A stretch of DNA of 64,000 nucleotides, taken from BP-133 sp040756995. GTDB taxonomy: Bacteria > Actinomycetota > Acidimicrobiia > IMCC26256 > BP-133. The first letter of the stretch is position 1. Each line of letters opens with the position of its first letter. The notes below the pieces were generated by a model. It was not told the DNA's origin and searched no databases. It was given only the letters and a program-made list of their open reading frames with translations. Positions 8,801 to 16,819 of the stretch are shown in pieces. The translations under genes and the position numbers were made by a program. The stretch spans positions 1-64,000 of the forward strand of contig JBFLYK010000017.1 in NCBI GenBank assembly GCA_040756995.1, in the 5' to 3' direction.

Positions 8801-10773
8801 TGCTTCTCCCCAGTACGTTCAGCCAGAACGAGGTCGGCGATCTCGGCCATCACCTGGGTGAGGCGGAAATCCTTGGGCGTGTAGACCCGGGCCACGCCGA
8901 CCTCGGTCAGCTTGGCCTGGTCCGACGGAGGGATGATCCCGCCCACCACCACCGGGGCGGAGACACCCGCTTCCCGGAGGAGCCGGACGGTTTCCGGCAC
9001 CAGTTCGAGATGGCTGCCGGAGAGGATGGAGAGGCCGACGACGTCGACGTCCTCGTCGGCGGCGGCCTGGGCGATCTGGGCCGGCGTCAGCCGGATGCCG
9101 GAGTAGACGACCTCCATGCCGGCGTCGCGGGCGGCCACGGCGATCTGCTCGGCGCCGTTGGAGTGGCCGTCGAGCCCCGGCTTGCCGACCAGGAGTTTGG
9201 GCGGGCCGCCGTGGGCGGCGATGGTCCGCACCGTCTCCCGTACGGCGGCCATGGCCTCGGCGTCGGGCGACACCACACCGCTGACGCCGGTCGGGGCCCG
9301 GAACTCGCCGAAGACCTCCCGGAGGGCGCCGGCCCACTCGCCGACCGTCCCCCCGGCCTCGGCCAGGGCGATGGTGGCCTCCATGATGTTCTCGGAGCCG
9401 GCGGCGACCTCCCGCAGCCGGTCGAGCGCCCGCTCGACGGTGCCGGCGTCGCGCCCTGCCTTCCATTGGTTGAGGGCTTCGACGATCTGGGCCTCCACCG
9501 CCGGGTCGACGACGAGGATGGCGCCCTCGTCGGCCTGCTCCAACGGCGACGATTCGGTGGTGGTGAAGGCGTTGACCCCGACCACGGCGATCTCGCCGCT
9601 CTCGATCTTCCTGGTCCGCTCGGCGTGCGACTGCACGAGCCGGCCCTTCAGCTCGTCGATCATGGCGAAGGCGCCGCCGCCGTCGAGGACCCACTCCAGC
9701 TCGGCGGTGGCCGCCTCCTCCAGCGAGGCGGTCTTGCCTTCGATGACCGTGGAGCCGTCGAAGATGTCGCCGTACTCCAGGAGATCGGTCTCGTAGGCCA
9801 GCACCTGCTGCATCCGCAGCGACCACTGCTGGTCCCACGGCCGGGGCAGGCCGAGCGCCTCGTTCCAGCACGGCAGCTGCACCGCTCGGGCTCTCGCCGA
9901 CTTCGACAGGGTGACGCCCAGCATCTCGAGGACGATCCGCTGGACGTTGTTCTCCGGCTGCGCCTCGGTCAGGCCCAGGGAGTTGACCTGCACGCCGTAG
10001 CGGAACCGCCGCAGCTTCTCGTCGGTCACGCCGTAGCGCTCCCGGCAGAGCCGGTCCCACATCCGGCCCATGGCCCGCAGCTTGCAGATCTCCTCGATGA
10101 AGCGGATCCCCGAGTTCACGAAGAACGAGAACCGGCCCACCACCTCGGGGAACCGGTCGGGTTCGACCTGGCCCGATTCACGAACGGCGTCGAGAACGGC
10201 ACAGGCGGTCGCCAGCGCGTAGGCGATCTCCTGGACGGGCGTCGCCCCCGCCTCCTGCAGGTGGTAGGAGCAGACGTTGATCGGGTTCCACTTGGGGACG
10301 TGCTGCACCGTGTAGGCCACGGTGTCGACCGTCAGCCGGCAGGACGGGCCGGGCGGGAAGATGTACGTCCCCCGGGACAGGTACTCCTTGACGATGTCGT
10401 TCTGCGTCGTGCCCGCCAGCTTGGCCGGGTCGACGCCCCGCTCCCGGGCCAGCGCCACGTACATGCCGAGCAGCCAGGCGGCGGTGGCGTTGATCGTCAT
10501 CGAGGTGTTCATCTCCTCGATGGGGATCCCGTCGAAGAGGGCCCGCATCTCACCGAGATGAGGGACGGGCACGCCGACCTTGCCGACTTCACCCCGGGCC
10601 AGGATGTGGTCGGGGTCGTAGCCGGTCTGGGTGGGAAGGTCGAAGGCCACCGAGAGGCCCGTCTGACCCTTGGCCAGGTTTCGCCGGTAGAGCTCGTTGC
10701 TCGCCCGGGCCGAACTGTGCCCCGAGTACGTTCGCATCACCCAGGGTTTGTCGCGGGCCGGCACGCTATCCAT
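8797..10773 (-). CDS. ecm: Ethylmalonyl-CoA mutase (MeaA-type)
   Basis: A 658-aa coenzyme B12-dependent acyl-CoA mutase with catalytic and cobalamin domains in one chain. The N-terminal half has the TIM-barrel mutase core (MRTYSGHSSARASNELY, FDLPTQTGYDPDH, NTSMTINATA). The C-terminal B12 domain has LDGHSNG (Asp535, His537), SGIRLTP and LSILSGSH. MRTYSGHS, in place of the TYAGF type of methylmalonyl-CoA mutase, and the single-chain architecture place it with MeaA/Ecm, which converts (2R)-ethylmalonyl-CoA to methylsuccinyl-CoA. It follows hbd on the same strand by 47 bp and overlaps the GGDEF-like gene. With ccr nearby, the pathway assignment is firm. Confidence 0.92.
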   Translation of the reverse strand: MDSVPARDKPWVMRTYSGHSSARASNELYRRNLAKGQTGLSVAFDLPTQTGYDPDHILARGEVGKVGVPVPHLGEMRALFDGIPIEEMNTSMTINATAAWLLGMYVALARERGVDPAKLAGTTQNDIVKEYLSRGTYIFPPGPSCRLTVDTVAYTVQHVPKWNPINVCSYHLQEAGATPVQEIAYALATACAVLDAVRESGQVEPDRFPEVVGRFSFFVNSGIRFIEEICKLRAMGRMWDRLCRERYGVTDEKLRRFRYGVQVNSLGLTEAQPENNVQRIVLEMLGVTLSKSARARAVQLPCWNEALGLPRPWDQQWSLRMQQVLAYETDLLEYGDIFDGSTVIEGKTASLEEAATAELEWVLDGGGAFAMIDELKGRLVQSHAERTRKIESGEIAVVGVNAFTTTESSPLEQADEGAILVVDPAVEAQIVEALNQWKAGRDAGTVERALDRLREVAAGSENIMEATIALAEAGGTVGEWAGALREVFGEFRAPTGVSGVVSPDAEAMAAVRETVRTIAAHGGPPKLLVGKPGLDGHSNGAEQIAVAARDAGMEVVYSGIRLTPAQIAQAAADEDVDVVGLSILSGSHLELVPETVRLLREAGVSAPVVVGGIIPPSDQAKLTEVGVARVYTPKDFRLTQVMAEIADLVLAERTGEKQ

Positions 10774-10820
10774 TCTCTTTGCTCACAACGGCGAGCGCCA
10801 TTTGGCTCCGCCGGTTTTTC

Positions 10821-11678
10821 TTATCGTTTGCTGTAGTCGTAGAAGCCCTGACCGGTCTTCCGCCCGAGGCGACCGGCGGCCAGCATGCGGCGGAGGTGCG
10901 CCGCCGGCTGCAGGTAGGGGTCGGGGTTCTCCTTGTGGAGCGCGTCGAGAATGGCCACGGTGACGTCGACGCCGACGAGGTCGATGAGGGCGAACGGGCC
11001 CATCGGCATGTTGGCGCCGGCCTTCATGGCGGCGTCGATGTCCTCCTGGTCGGCCACGCCCCGCTCGAGCAGGCGGACGGCCGAGTTGAGGTAGGGGAAG
11101 AGCAGGGCGTTGACGACGAAGCCGGCGACGTCGCGCACCTCGATCGGATCCTTACCGCAGGCCTTGGCGAAGGCCAGCGCGGCGTCGACCGTCTCGTCGG
11201 CGGTGGTGATGGCCCGGACCACCTCGACCAGGCCCATCATCGGGGCGGGGTTGAAGAAGTGGATGCCGACGACCTGGCCGGGGCGGCTGGTGGCCACCGC
11301 CATGTCGACCACCGGCAGCGTCGACGTGTTGGTGGCCAGGATGGCGTGCTCGCCGCAGATCTTGTCGAGGTCGGCGAAGAGCTCCTTCTTGACCGCCAGG
11401 TCCTCGACCACCGACTCGATGACGATGTCGCACTCGGCGAGTTCGCCGAGGTCGGTGACGCCCCGGACACGGCCGAGCGTGGCGTCGCGGTCGGCTTCGG
11501 ACAGCTTCCCCTTGTCGACCTGCTTGCCCAGTGACTTCTCGAGGCCCTTGATCATCCCGTCGGCTCCCTCCTGGGAGCGGCTGCGGAGCACCACCTCGAA
11601 GCCGTTCTTGGCCGCCACCTCGGCGATCCCGGAACCCATGGTCCCCGAGCCGACGATCCCGACACGCTTGATGGTCAT
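10821..11678 (-). CDS. hbd: 3-hydroxybutyryl-CoA dehydrogenase
   Basis: A 285-aa NAD(P)-dependent 3-hydroxyacyl-CoA dehydrogenase of the short single-domain type. The Rossmann motif GIVGSGTMGSGIAE is at the N-terminus, the substrate loop NTSTLPV and catalytic HFFNPAPMM follow, and the C-terminus ends GRKTGQGFYDYSK. It reduces acetoacetyl-CoA to 3-hydroxybutyryl-CoA or runs in reverse. Placed first in a minus-strand run with ecm, it bridges thiolase and crotonyl-CoA in the ethylmalonyl-CoA route. GAGGGGAGCG precedes the ATG. Use in beta-oxidation is also possible. Confidence 0.93.
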   Translation of the reverse strand: MTIKRVGIVGSGTMGSGIAEVAAKNGFEVVLRSRSQEGADGMIKGLEKSLGKQVDKGKLSEADRDATLGRVRGVTDLGELAECDIVIESVVEDLAVKKELFADLDKICGEHAILATNTSTLPVVDMAVATSRPGQVVGIHFFNPAPMMGLVEVVRAITTADETVDAALAFAKACGKDPIEVRDVAGFVVNALLFPYLNSAVRLLERGVADQEDIDAAMKAGANMPMGPFALIDLVGVDVTVAILDALHKENPDPYLQPAAHLRRMLAAGRLGRKTGQGFYDYSKR

Positions 11679-11737
11679 GGTGCGCTCCCCTCGCCGTGCG
11701 ACCGGTCAAAAGATGCCGGTCAGGCTACCGGCGCCCG

Positions 11738-12457
11738 TCATTCCTCCCCAAAACCGGGCACGTCTTCACCAGGATCGATGCCGTGGTGACGAAGCAGATC
11801 CCGCAACCGGGCCACCTCGGCCACGAGCCGGGCGAAGTGCTCGGCGGGAATCTCGATCATCTCCTGGCTTGCTTCCACCGTGCCGGCTTGGATCCGCTCC
11901 TCGAAGCCGATCTCGATCCGCTCGCCCGTCCCGGGAGTCACGTAACGCGGGTCCTCTTCTTCCCCGGGGGGCGGCTCCCGGGGGGTGGCGACGTTCTCGA
12001 TGCTCTCCCGCACCGCGGCGAGGGTCACGCCGCGCTCGGCGAGGATCTGCGCGCCGACGCCCTGGCCCTCCCGGAGGAGCCCGAGCAGGATGTGTTCAGT
12101 GCCGATGTAGTTGTCCCCGAGGTGCAGCGCCTCCCGGAGCGACATCTCCAGAACCTTCTTCGCCCGGGGTGTGAACGGAATGTGCTCCGGTGGCGTCGCG
12201 GCCCCGCGGCCGATGATCTCGACGAGCCTCTCCCGGGCCCAGTCGACCGGAACGTCGAATCCCTCGAGGAGCCGGGCGGCTCCGCTGTCGTCGCGTCGGA
12301 GCATGCCAAGGAGGACGTGCTCGGTGCCGATGTAGTTGTGGCCGAGGCTCCGGGCCTCTTCCTGGGCGCCGACCACCACCCGGCGGGCCTCGACGGTGAA
12401 GCGTTCGAACACGACCACATTGTGTCGGGCGGTCGGCTGGGGAGCACCCGAAATCAC
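11738..12457 (-). CDS. Stand-alone ClpN (double Clp repeat) protein
   Basis: A 239-aa protein with two Clp N-terminal repeats: FTVEARRVVVGAQEEARSLGHNYIGTEHVLLGML and a second one ending in LGDNYIGTEHILLGLL, at about residues 18-165. A charged C-terminal tail follows. In ClpC these repeats bind adaptors and substrates, but no AAA+ ATPase domain follows here, so it is a stand-alone ClpN protein that may modulate ClpC or bind clients by itself. The GTG at the given start has little upstream support; starts 11-17 codons further in (GTG GTC GTG TTC) are equally plausible. It is divergent from the cyanophycinase-like gene. Confidence 0.82.
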   Translation of the reverse strand: MISGAPQPTARHNVVVFERFTVEARRVVVGAQEEARSLGHNYIGTEHVLLGMLRRDDSGAARLLEGFDVPVDWARERLVEIIGRGAATPPEHIPFTPRAKKVLEMSLREALHLGDNYIGTEHILLGLLREGQGVGAQILAERGVTLAAVRESIENVATPREPPPGEEEDPRYVTPGTGERIEIGFEERIQAGTVEASQEMIEIPAEHFARLVAEVARLRDLLRHHGIDPGEDVPGFGEE

Positions 12458-12463
12458 GGCGGG

Positions 12464-12469
12464 TAGGCT
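12464..12469 (+). promoter_or_regulatory. -10 box before the cyanophycinase-like gene
   Basis: TAGGCT ends 8 nt before the ATG and no ribosome binding site is present, which fits a leaderless transcript. Confidence 0.5.
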
Positions 12470-12477
12470 CGGCCGCC

Positions 12478-13185
12478 ATGGATCACGAAGCGACGGGCAC
12501 GCTGGCCCTGGTCGGCGGGGCGGAATGGCGGGAGGGCTGCCGCAAGTTCGACGCCGCGCTCCTCGAGGCCGCCGGCACCGACGAGGTCCTGGTGCTGCCG
12601 ACGGCGGCCGCCTTCGAGAACCCCGGCCGGGCGGTCGAGACCGCCCGCCGCTACTTCGAGGACCTCGGCGCCAACGTGTCCGGCCTCATGGTGCTGGGCC
12701 GGGCGGAGGCGGAGGACGAGACCAACGCCGCCGTGGTCCGGTCGTCACGCTTCGTGTACATCGGCGGCGGATCGCCCATGCACCTGCGCTCCGTCCTCAA
12801 GGGCTCCCGGCTGTGGCAGGCGCTGCTCGACGCCTGGAACGACGGCGCCGTCCTGGCCGCCTCGTCGGCCGGCGCCATGGTGCTGTGCGACCCGATGGTC
12901 GACCCCCGGGGCGGGGCCTACACCGTGGGGCTGGGCCTGCTGGCCAACATGCCGATCTTCCCCCACCACGACACCGCCCCCGCCCATCTCCGGGAGCGGT
13001 CGATGGAGCTGCGACCCGACGGTGCCGTCCTCGTCGGGGTCGATGAGCAGACCGCCCTGATCCGGGATCCGGACGGGAGCTGGCGGGTGGCCGGCCAGGG
13101 GTCGGTGACGCTCTACGGGCCGGCCCACGACGACGTCGCCACCTACGGGCCGGACTCGGCCGTCGACGGCCTGCCGCCCAGCTGA
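12478..13185 (+). CDS. Cyanophycinase-like (S51 family) peptidase
   Basis: A 235-aa class I glutamine-amidotransferase-like protein of the S51 peptidase type. The strand-loop GGGSPMHLR and the nucleophile elbow AASSAGAM (Ser130) are visible, and FPHHD supplies candidate His residues. Relatives include cyanophycinase and aspartyl dipeptidase PepE. Nothing nearby makes cyanophycin, so a general dipeptidase or isoaspartyl-type role is as likely. Length is slightly short but plausible. Confidence 0.8.
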   Translation: MDHEATGTLALVGGAEWREGCRKFDAALLEAAGTDEVLVLPTAAAFENPGRAVETARRYFEDLGANVSGLMVLGRAEAEDETNAAVVRSSRFVYIGGGSPMHLRSVLKGSRLWQALLDAWNDGAVLAASSAGAMVLCDPMVDPRGGAYTVGLGLLANMPIFPHHDTAPAHLRERSMELRPDGAVLVGVDEQTALIRDPDGSWRVAGQGSVTLYGPAHDDVATYGPDSAVDGLPPS

Positions 13186-13200
13186 GCGGCGCCGAACGGC

Positions 13201-14007
13201 CTAGCCCTCCTTGATCGTGATGCTGAAGATGTAGAGCGGCCGGGTTGGCTTCTGCTGCGGATCGGCGAACGATTCCAGCTTCTGGGCAACGTCGAGGCCG
13301 CCGGTCACCATGCCGAAGCGGGAGTAGTTGTTGGGCAGCTGCGTGCCTTCCTGACCGGTCACGATGAACCACTGTGAACCGTTGGTGTTGGGCCCCGAGT
13401 TGGCCATGGCCAGGGAGCCCAGCTTGTAGCCGTCCCGGGGCAGCTCGTCCTCGAACTGATAGCCCGGACCGCCGGAGCCGGTGCCCTCGGGGTCGCCGCC
13501 CTGGATGACGAAGTCCTTGACCACCCGGTGGAAGGTCAGTCCGTCGTAGAACTTCTTCTTGGCCAGGAACACGAAGTTGTTGACGGTCTTCGGGGCGCCC
13601 TTGGCGTCGAGATCGATGGTGATCTTGCCGCAGGACGTGTCAATCGTGGCCGTGTACTTCTTGGCCGGGTCGATCTCCATCGGCGGAGGTGAGCTCCACC
13701 GCTCCTTGGTGGGCTCGTTGCTCGGCTTGGTGTCGTTGCACTGGATGGCAGCCAGGGCCGGGTTCGCCGTCGTCGTGGTGGTCTCGCCGCTGGTCGTGCT
13801 CGTCGTCTGGTCGGCGGCGGTGGTTTCCTTGTCGTCGTCGCCGCTGAAGAGGGCGGCGGCCAGGACGGCCAGCACCACGGCCAGCCCGAACAGCACTGCG
13901 AAGCGGATGGTGCTCTGCTTCTTTTTGGCCTGGCGGGCGGCTTCGAGTTGGGCGGCCCGCCCGGCGGCCCGGTTCTGGCGCTTACGTTCCCGTTTCGGAT
14001 CCGGCAT
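13201..14007 (-). CDS. Membrane-anchored cyclophilin (peptidyl-prolyl isomerase)
   Basis: A 268-aa protein: a very basic cytoplasmic head, one membrane helix at about residues 35-53, a Thr/Ser-rich linker, then a cyclophilin domain. Catalytic features include FHRVVKDFVIQGGDP, GSLAMAN and GSQWFIVT. The isomerase domain is predicted to be outside the membrane, where it would assist folding of exported proteins. I chose the ATG of MPDPKRERKR, because the longer frame upstream runs into the lysC promoter. It is divergent from lysC and converges with the cyanophycinase-like gene. Confidence 0.9.
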   Translation of the reverse strand: MPDPKRERKRQNRAAGRAAQLEAARQAKKKQSTIRFAVLFGLAVVLAVLAAALFSGDDDKETTAADQTTSTTSGETTTTTANPALAAIQCNDTKPSNEPTKERWSSPPPMEIDPAKKYTATIDTSCGKITIDLDAKGAPKTVNNFVFLAKKKFYDGLTFHRVVKDFVIQGGDPEGTGSGGPGYQFEDELPRDGYKLGSLAMANSGPNTNGSQWFIVTGQEGTQLPNNYSRFGMVTGGLDVAQKLESFADPQQKPTRPLYIFSITIKEG

Positions 14008-14069
14008 GGGCCGGGAGTCTAAATCGACAGGCGGTTCAGGGGGGGACCGCTGGTACCCTCGATCAGGCC

Positions 14070-14102
14070 ATGACCAGCACAATCCTCCACCACAGCATCT
14101 GA
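14070..14102 (+). CDS. Putative leader peptide before lysC (MTSTILHHSI)
   Basis: A 10-codon frame encodes MTSTILHHSI, and its stop overlaps the lysC start in TGATG. A TACCCT -10 box (14054-14059) ends 10 nt before its ATG, so the mRNA probably begins at or just before the leader. Four of its ten codons are Thr or Ile, end products of the aspartate family. Translation of lysC is probably coupled to it, and an attenuation role is inference. Confidence 0.4.
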   Translation: MTSTILHHSI

Positions 14103-15334
14103 TGGCCCTCGTCGTTCAGAAGTACGGCGGCACCTCGGTGGCCGACCCCGACCGCATCCGGGCGGTGGCCGACCACGTCGCCCGGACACGCCGCCAGGGC
14201 TCCGATGTCATCGTCGTCGTGTCGGCCATGGGGAAGACGACCGACGAGCTGGTCCGCCTGGCCGGCGAGGTGTCGAGCATGCCGGCCGGCCGGGAGATGG
14301 ACATGCTGCTCACCGCCGGGGAGCGGATCAGCATGGCGCTGCTGTGCATGGCGCTCATCGACATGGGCGTGCCGGCGGTGTCGTTCACCGGATCGCAGGC
14401 CGGGATCGTGACGGACACAGTCCACGGCAAGGCCAAGATCCTCGAGGTCCGGGCCCACCGCCTGACCGAGGCGCTCCAGGCCGGCAACGTGGTGGTCGTG
14501 GCCGGCTTCCAGGGGGTGTCGACCACGCTCGACGTCACGACGCTCGGCCGGGGCGGGTCCGACACCACGGCCGTGGCGCTGGCCGCCGCCCTCGGCGCCG
14601 ACGCCTGCGAGATCTACACCGACGTGACGGGGGTCTACACCGCCGACCCCCGGATCGTTCCCGACGCCCGGCGACTGCCGGCCGTGTCCTACGAGGAGAT
14701 GCTCGACATGGCGGCAACGGGCGGCAGGGTGCTCGCCCTGCGGTCGGTCGAGTTCGCCCGGAACCACAAAGTGGCGGTGCACGTGCGATCCAGCTTCACC
14801 TGGGAACCCGGCACCTGGGTGAGAGAGGAAGACGAGTCCATGGAGGCAGCCATCATCTCGGGTGTCACCCACGACACCTCCGAGGCGAAGGTCACGATCA
14901 CCGGCGTGCCCGACCAGGTCGGCATCGCCGCCCGGGTCTTCCGGGCCCTGGCCGACGAGTCGGTCAACGTCGACATGATCGTGCAGAACGTGAGCAAGAG
15001 CGGGATCACCGACATCTCCTTCACGCTGCCGAAAGACGATCTGAAGAAGGCCGGGAAGGTCATCGAAGGGCTGCTCGGCGAACTCGGCGCGACGGGCTTC
15101 GACGAGGACAACGGCATCGCCCGCGTCTCGCTGATCGGGGCCGGCATGAAGACCCACCCCGGCGTGGCCGCCACCATGTTCGAGGTCCTGGCCCGGGAGG
15201 GCGTGAACATCGAGATGATCTCCACCAGCACCATCCGGATCTCGTGCGTCGTGCGGGCCGACCAGGTCGAGAAGGCGGTGCGGGCCCTGCACGACGCCTT
15301 CGGACTGGCCGAGGGATCGGGGGTGCCGGCATGA
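14102..15334 (+). CDS. lysC: Aspartate kinase
   Basis: A 410-aa monofunctional aspartokinase that phosphorylates aspartate as the first step to lysine, threonine, methionine and diaminopimelate. The kinase motif VQKYGGTSVAD is at the start and GRGGSDTTAVALAAAL and TDVTGVYTADPR follow. Two ACT domains occupy about residues 265-400 (TGVPDQVGIAARVF and GAGMKTHPGVAATMF), so feedback inhibition by Lys and/or Thr is expected. Its internal ATG before the ACT region (EDESMEAAIISG) resembles the start of the separate beta subunit in related enzymes. It overlaps asd by 4 bp (ATGA). Confidence 0.96.
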   Translation: MALVVQKYGGTSVADPDRIRAVADHVARTRRQGSDVIVVVSAMGKTTDELVRLAGEVSSMPAGREMDMLLTAGERISMALLCMALIDMGVPAVSFTGSQAGIVTDTVHGKAKILEVRAHRLTEALQAGNVVVVAGFQGVSTTLDVTTLGRGGSDTTAVALAAALGADACEIYTDVTGVYTADPRIVPDARRLPAVSYEEMLDMAATGGRVLALRSVEFARNHKVAVHVRSSFTWEPGTWVREEDESMEAAIISGVTHDTSEAKVTITGVPDQVGIAARVFRALADESVNVDMIVQNVSKSGITDISFTLPKDDLKKAGKVIEGLLGELGATGFDEDNGIARVSLIGAGMKTHPGVAATMFEVLAREGVNIEMISTSTIRISCVVRADQVEKAVRALHDAFGLAEGSGVPA

Positions 15335-16377
15335 GCCCCGGGGTGTCGCCCGTCCGCATCGGCGTCGTCGGGGCCACCGGCCTCGTCGGCGGGGAGATGC
15401 TGCGGATTCTCGAGGAGCGGTCGTTCCCGGTGGCCGAGCTGCGGGCCTACGCCTCGCCCCGGTCGGAGGGGCGGAAGCTGCCGTTCGCCGGTGGCGACGT
15501 GGTGTGCCAGGTGCTCCGGCCCGGGTGCTTCGACGGCCTCGACCTCGTCGTGGTCGACGTCGACGACCCGCTGGCCGTGGAGTGGGTGCCGGAGGCGACC
15601 CGGGCCGGTGCCCGGGTGGTCGACAACTCGGCCGCTTTCCGGATGGACCCCGACGTGCCGCTGGTCGTGGCCGAGGTGAACCCGGAGGACCTGGCCGACC
15701 TGCCCAAGGGCGTGGCTTCCTGCCCCAACTGCACGACGATGGTCCTCGTCACGGCGCTGGCGCCGCTGCACCGGGCGGCCGGGCTCCGGCGGATGGTGGT
15801 GTCGAGCTACCAGTCGGTGTCCGGGGCCGGGCAGCCGGGGATGCGGGAGCTCGAGGACCAGTGGACCAAGGGCGCCGGAGAGTGGGAGTCGTACCGCCGG
15901 GCCGGCGCCGGTGGGCCGCTGCCCGCCGGGCAGGTGTGGAGCAAACCGATCGCCGGCAACGTCATCCCGCTGGCCGGGTCGGTGAAGGAGGCGGGCTACA
16001 CCTCGGAGGAGTGGAAGCTCGTCCGGGAGACCCGCAAGATCCTCCACGACGACTCGATCCAGGTGACGGCCACCTGCGTGCGGGTGCCGGTCTTCGTGGG
16101 CCACGCCATGACCGCCAACCTGGAGTTCTCCCGGCCGGTGAGCAAGGCCGAGGCGGTCGAGCTGCTGTCCTCGGCGCCCGGTGTGGTGCTGGTCGACGGC
16201 GGCGACGGCGCGCCGACGGCCCTGGAGGGCGCCGGGATCGATCCGGTCCTGGTCGGCCGCCTGCGGGAGGACCCGTCGAAGCCCGGCGGCCTGGACCTGT
16301 GGGTGACGGGCGACAACCTCCGCAAGGGCGCCGCCCTGAACGCCGTCCAGATGGCCGAGGTGATGATCGGCGCTTAG
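15331..16377 (+). CDS. asd: Aspartate-semialdehyde dehydrogenase
   Basis: A 348-aa NADPH-dependent enzyme that reduces aspartyl phosphate, the product of LysC. The nucleotide-binding GVVGATGLVGGEML is at residues 10-23, the catalytic Cys is in SCPNCTTMVL, and VPVFVGHAM contributes the His region. It is translationally coupled to lysC, the standard actinobacterial arrangement. Two copies of a hairpin repeat follow the stop codon. Confidence 0.96.
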   Translation: MSPGVSPVRIGVVGATGLVGGEMLRILEERSFPVAELRAYASPRSEGRKLPFAGGDVVCQVLRPGCFDGLDLVVVDVDDPLAVEWVPEATRAGARVVDNSAAFRMDPDVPLVVAEVNPEDLADLPKGVASCPNCTTMVLVTALAPLHRAAGLRRMVVSSYQSVSGAGQPGMRELEDQWTKGAGEWESYRRAGAGGPLPAGQVWSKPIAGNVIPLAGSVKEAGYTSEEWKLVRETRKILHDDSIQVTATCVRVPVFVGHAMTANLEFSRPVSKAEAVELLSSAPGVVLVDGGDGAPTALEGAGIDPVLVGRLREDPSKPGGLDLWVTGDNLRKGAALNAVQMAEVMIGA

Positions 16378-16404
16378 CGGCGGTCCGCCCGCTGGCGGGT
16401 GCCG

Positions 16405-16450
16405 AACTGGCGTTCCTTTTCCGGGATATGTCGGAAATGGAACGCCAATT
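16405..16450. repeat. 46-bp REP-like hairpin repeat, copy A
   Basis: The left arm AACTGGCGTTCCTTTTCCG and right arm CGGAAATGGAACGCCAATT are 19 nt each and pair at 17 positions around an 8-nt loop. It lies between the convergent ends of asd and the DUF1330 gene, 70 bp from copy B. It may serve as a two-way terminator or a REP element. Confidence 0.8.
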
Positions 16451-16474
16451 GGGCGGTGGCGGCCGGGCGGCGGC

Positions 16475-16520
16475 AACTGGCGTTCGTTTACCGGGATATG
16501 GCGGAAATGGAACGCCAGTT
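16475..16520. repeat. 46-bp REP-like hairpin repeat, copy B
   Basis: The same 19-8-19 layout as copy A: left arm AACTGGCGTTCGTTTACCG and right arm CGGAAATGGAACGCCAGTT pair at 16 of 19 positions. It ends one base before the stop codon of the DUF1330 gene. Copies A and B share the loop core GGATATG. Confidence 0.8.
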
Positions 16521-16814
16521 CTAGGTGGGCGTCGCTGCTTCGACGGCGATCATGCGGGCGCGGCTGTGGCGGTGCCGGATGGCGGCGGCGGCCTGGTAGT
16601 CGTCGGAGAAGTACCAGGCGCGGGCGGCGTCCAGGTCCTCGAACTCCAGGACCACGATGCGGTCGGCCCACTCGCCTTCCCAGACCTCGTTCTTCCCGCC
16701 CCGAACGAGGAAGCGCCCGCCGTGGCGGGCCACGGACTCCGTGGCCAGCGGCGAGTACTCGGCGTAGCCGTCCGGGTTCTGGACGTCGATCTCGACGATC
16801 ACGTAGGCAGGCAT
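16521..16814 (-). CDS. DUF1330 family protein
   Basis: A 97-aa protein with the DUF1330 pattern: AYVIVEIDVQNPDGYAEY at the start, GGRFLVRGG in the middle and RIVVLEFEDLDAARAWY later. These small dimeric alpha/beta-barrel proteins have no settled function. It is last in the 2-oxoacid dehydrogenase run, 5 bp after the E3 gene, so it is probably co-transcribed, but no functional link is known. Confidence 0.85.
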   Translation of the reverse strand: MPAYVIVEIDVQNPDGYAEYSPLATESVARHGGRFLVRGGKNEVWEGEWADRIVVLEFEDLDAARAWYFSDDYQAAAAIRHRHSRARMIAVEAATPT

Positions 16815-16819
16815 CGGCG

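Noticed and set aside
8800..10836. A 678-codon open frame on the plus strand opposite ecm
   Set aside because: It is the antisense of a clear B12 mutase gene; its protein is low complexity (Gly/Arg/His/Asp), as expected from high-GC antisense frames.
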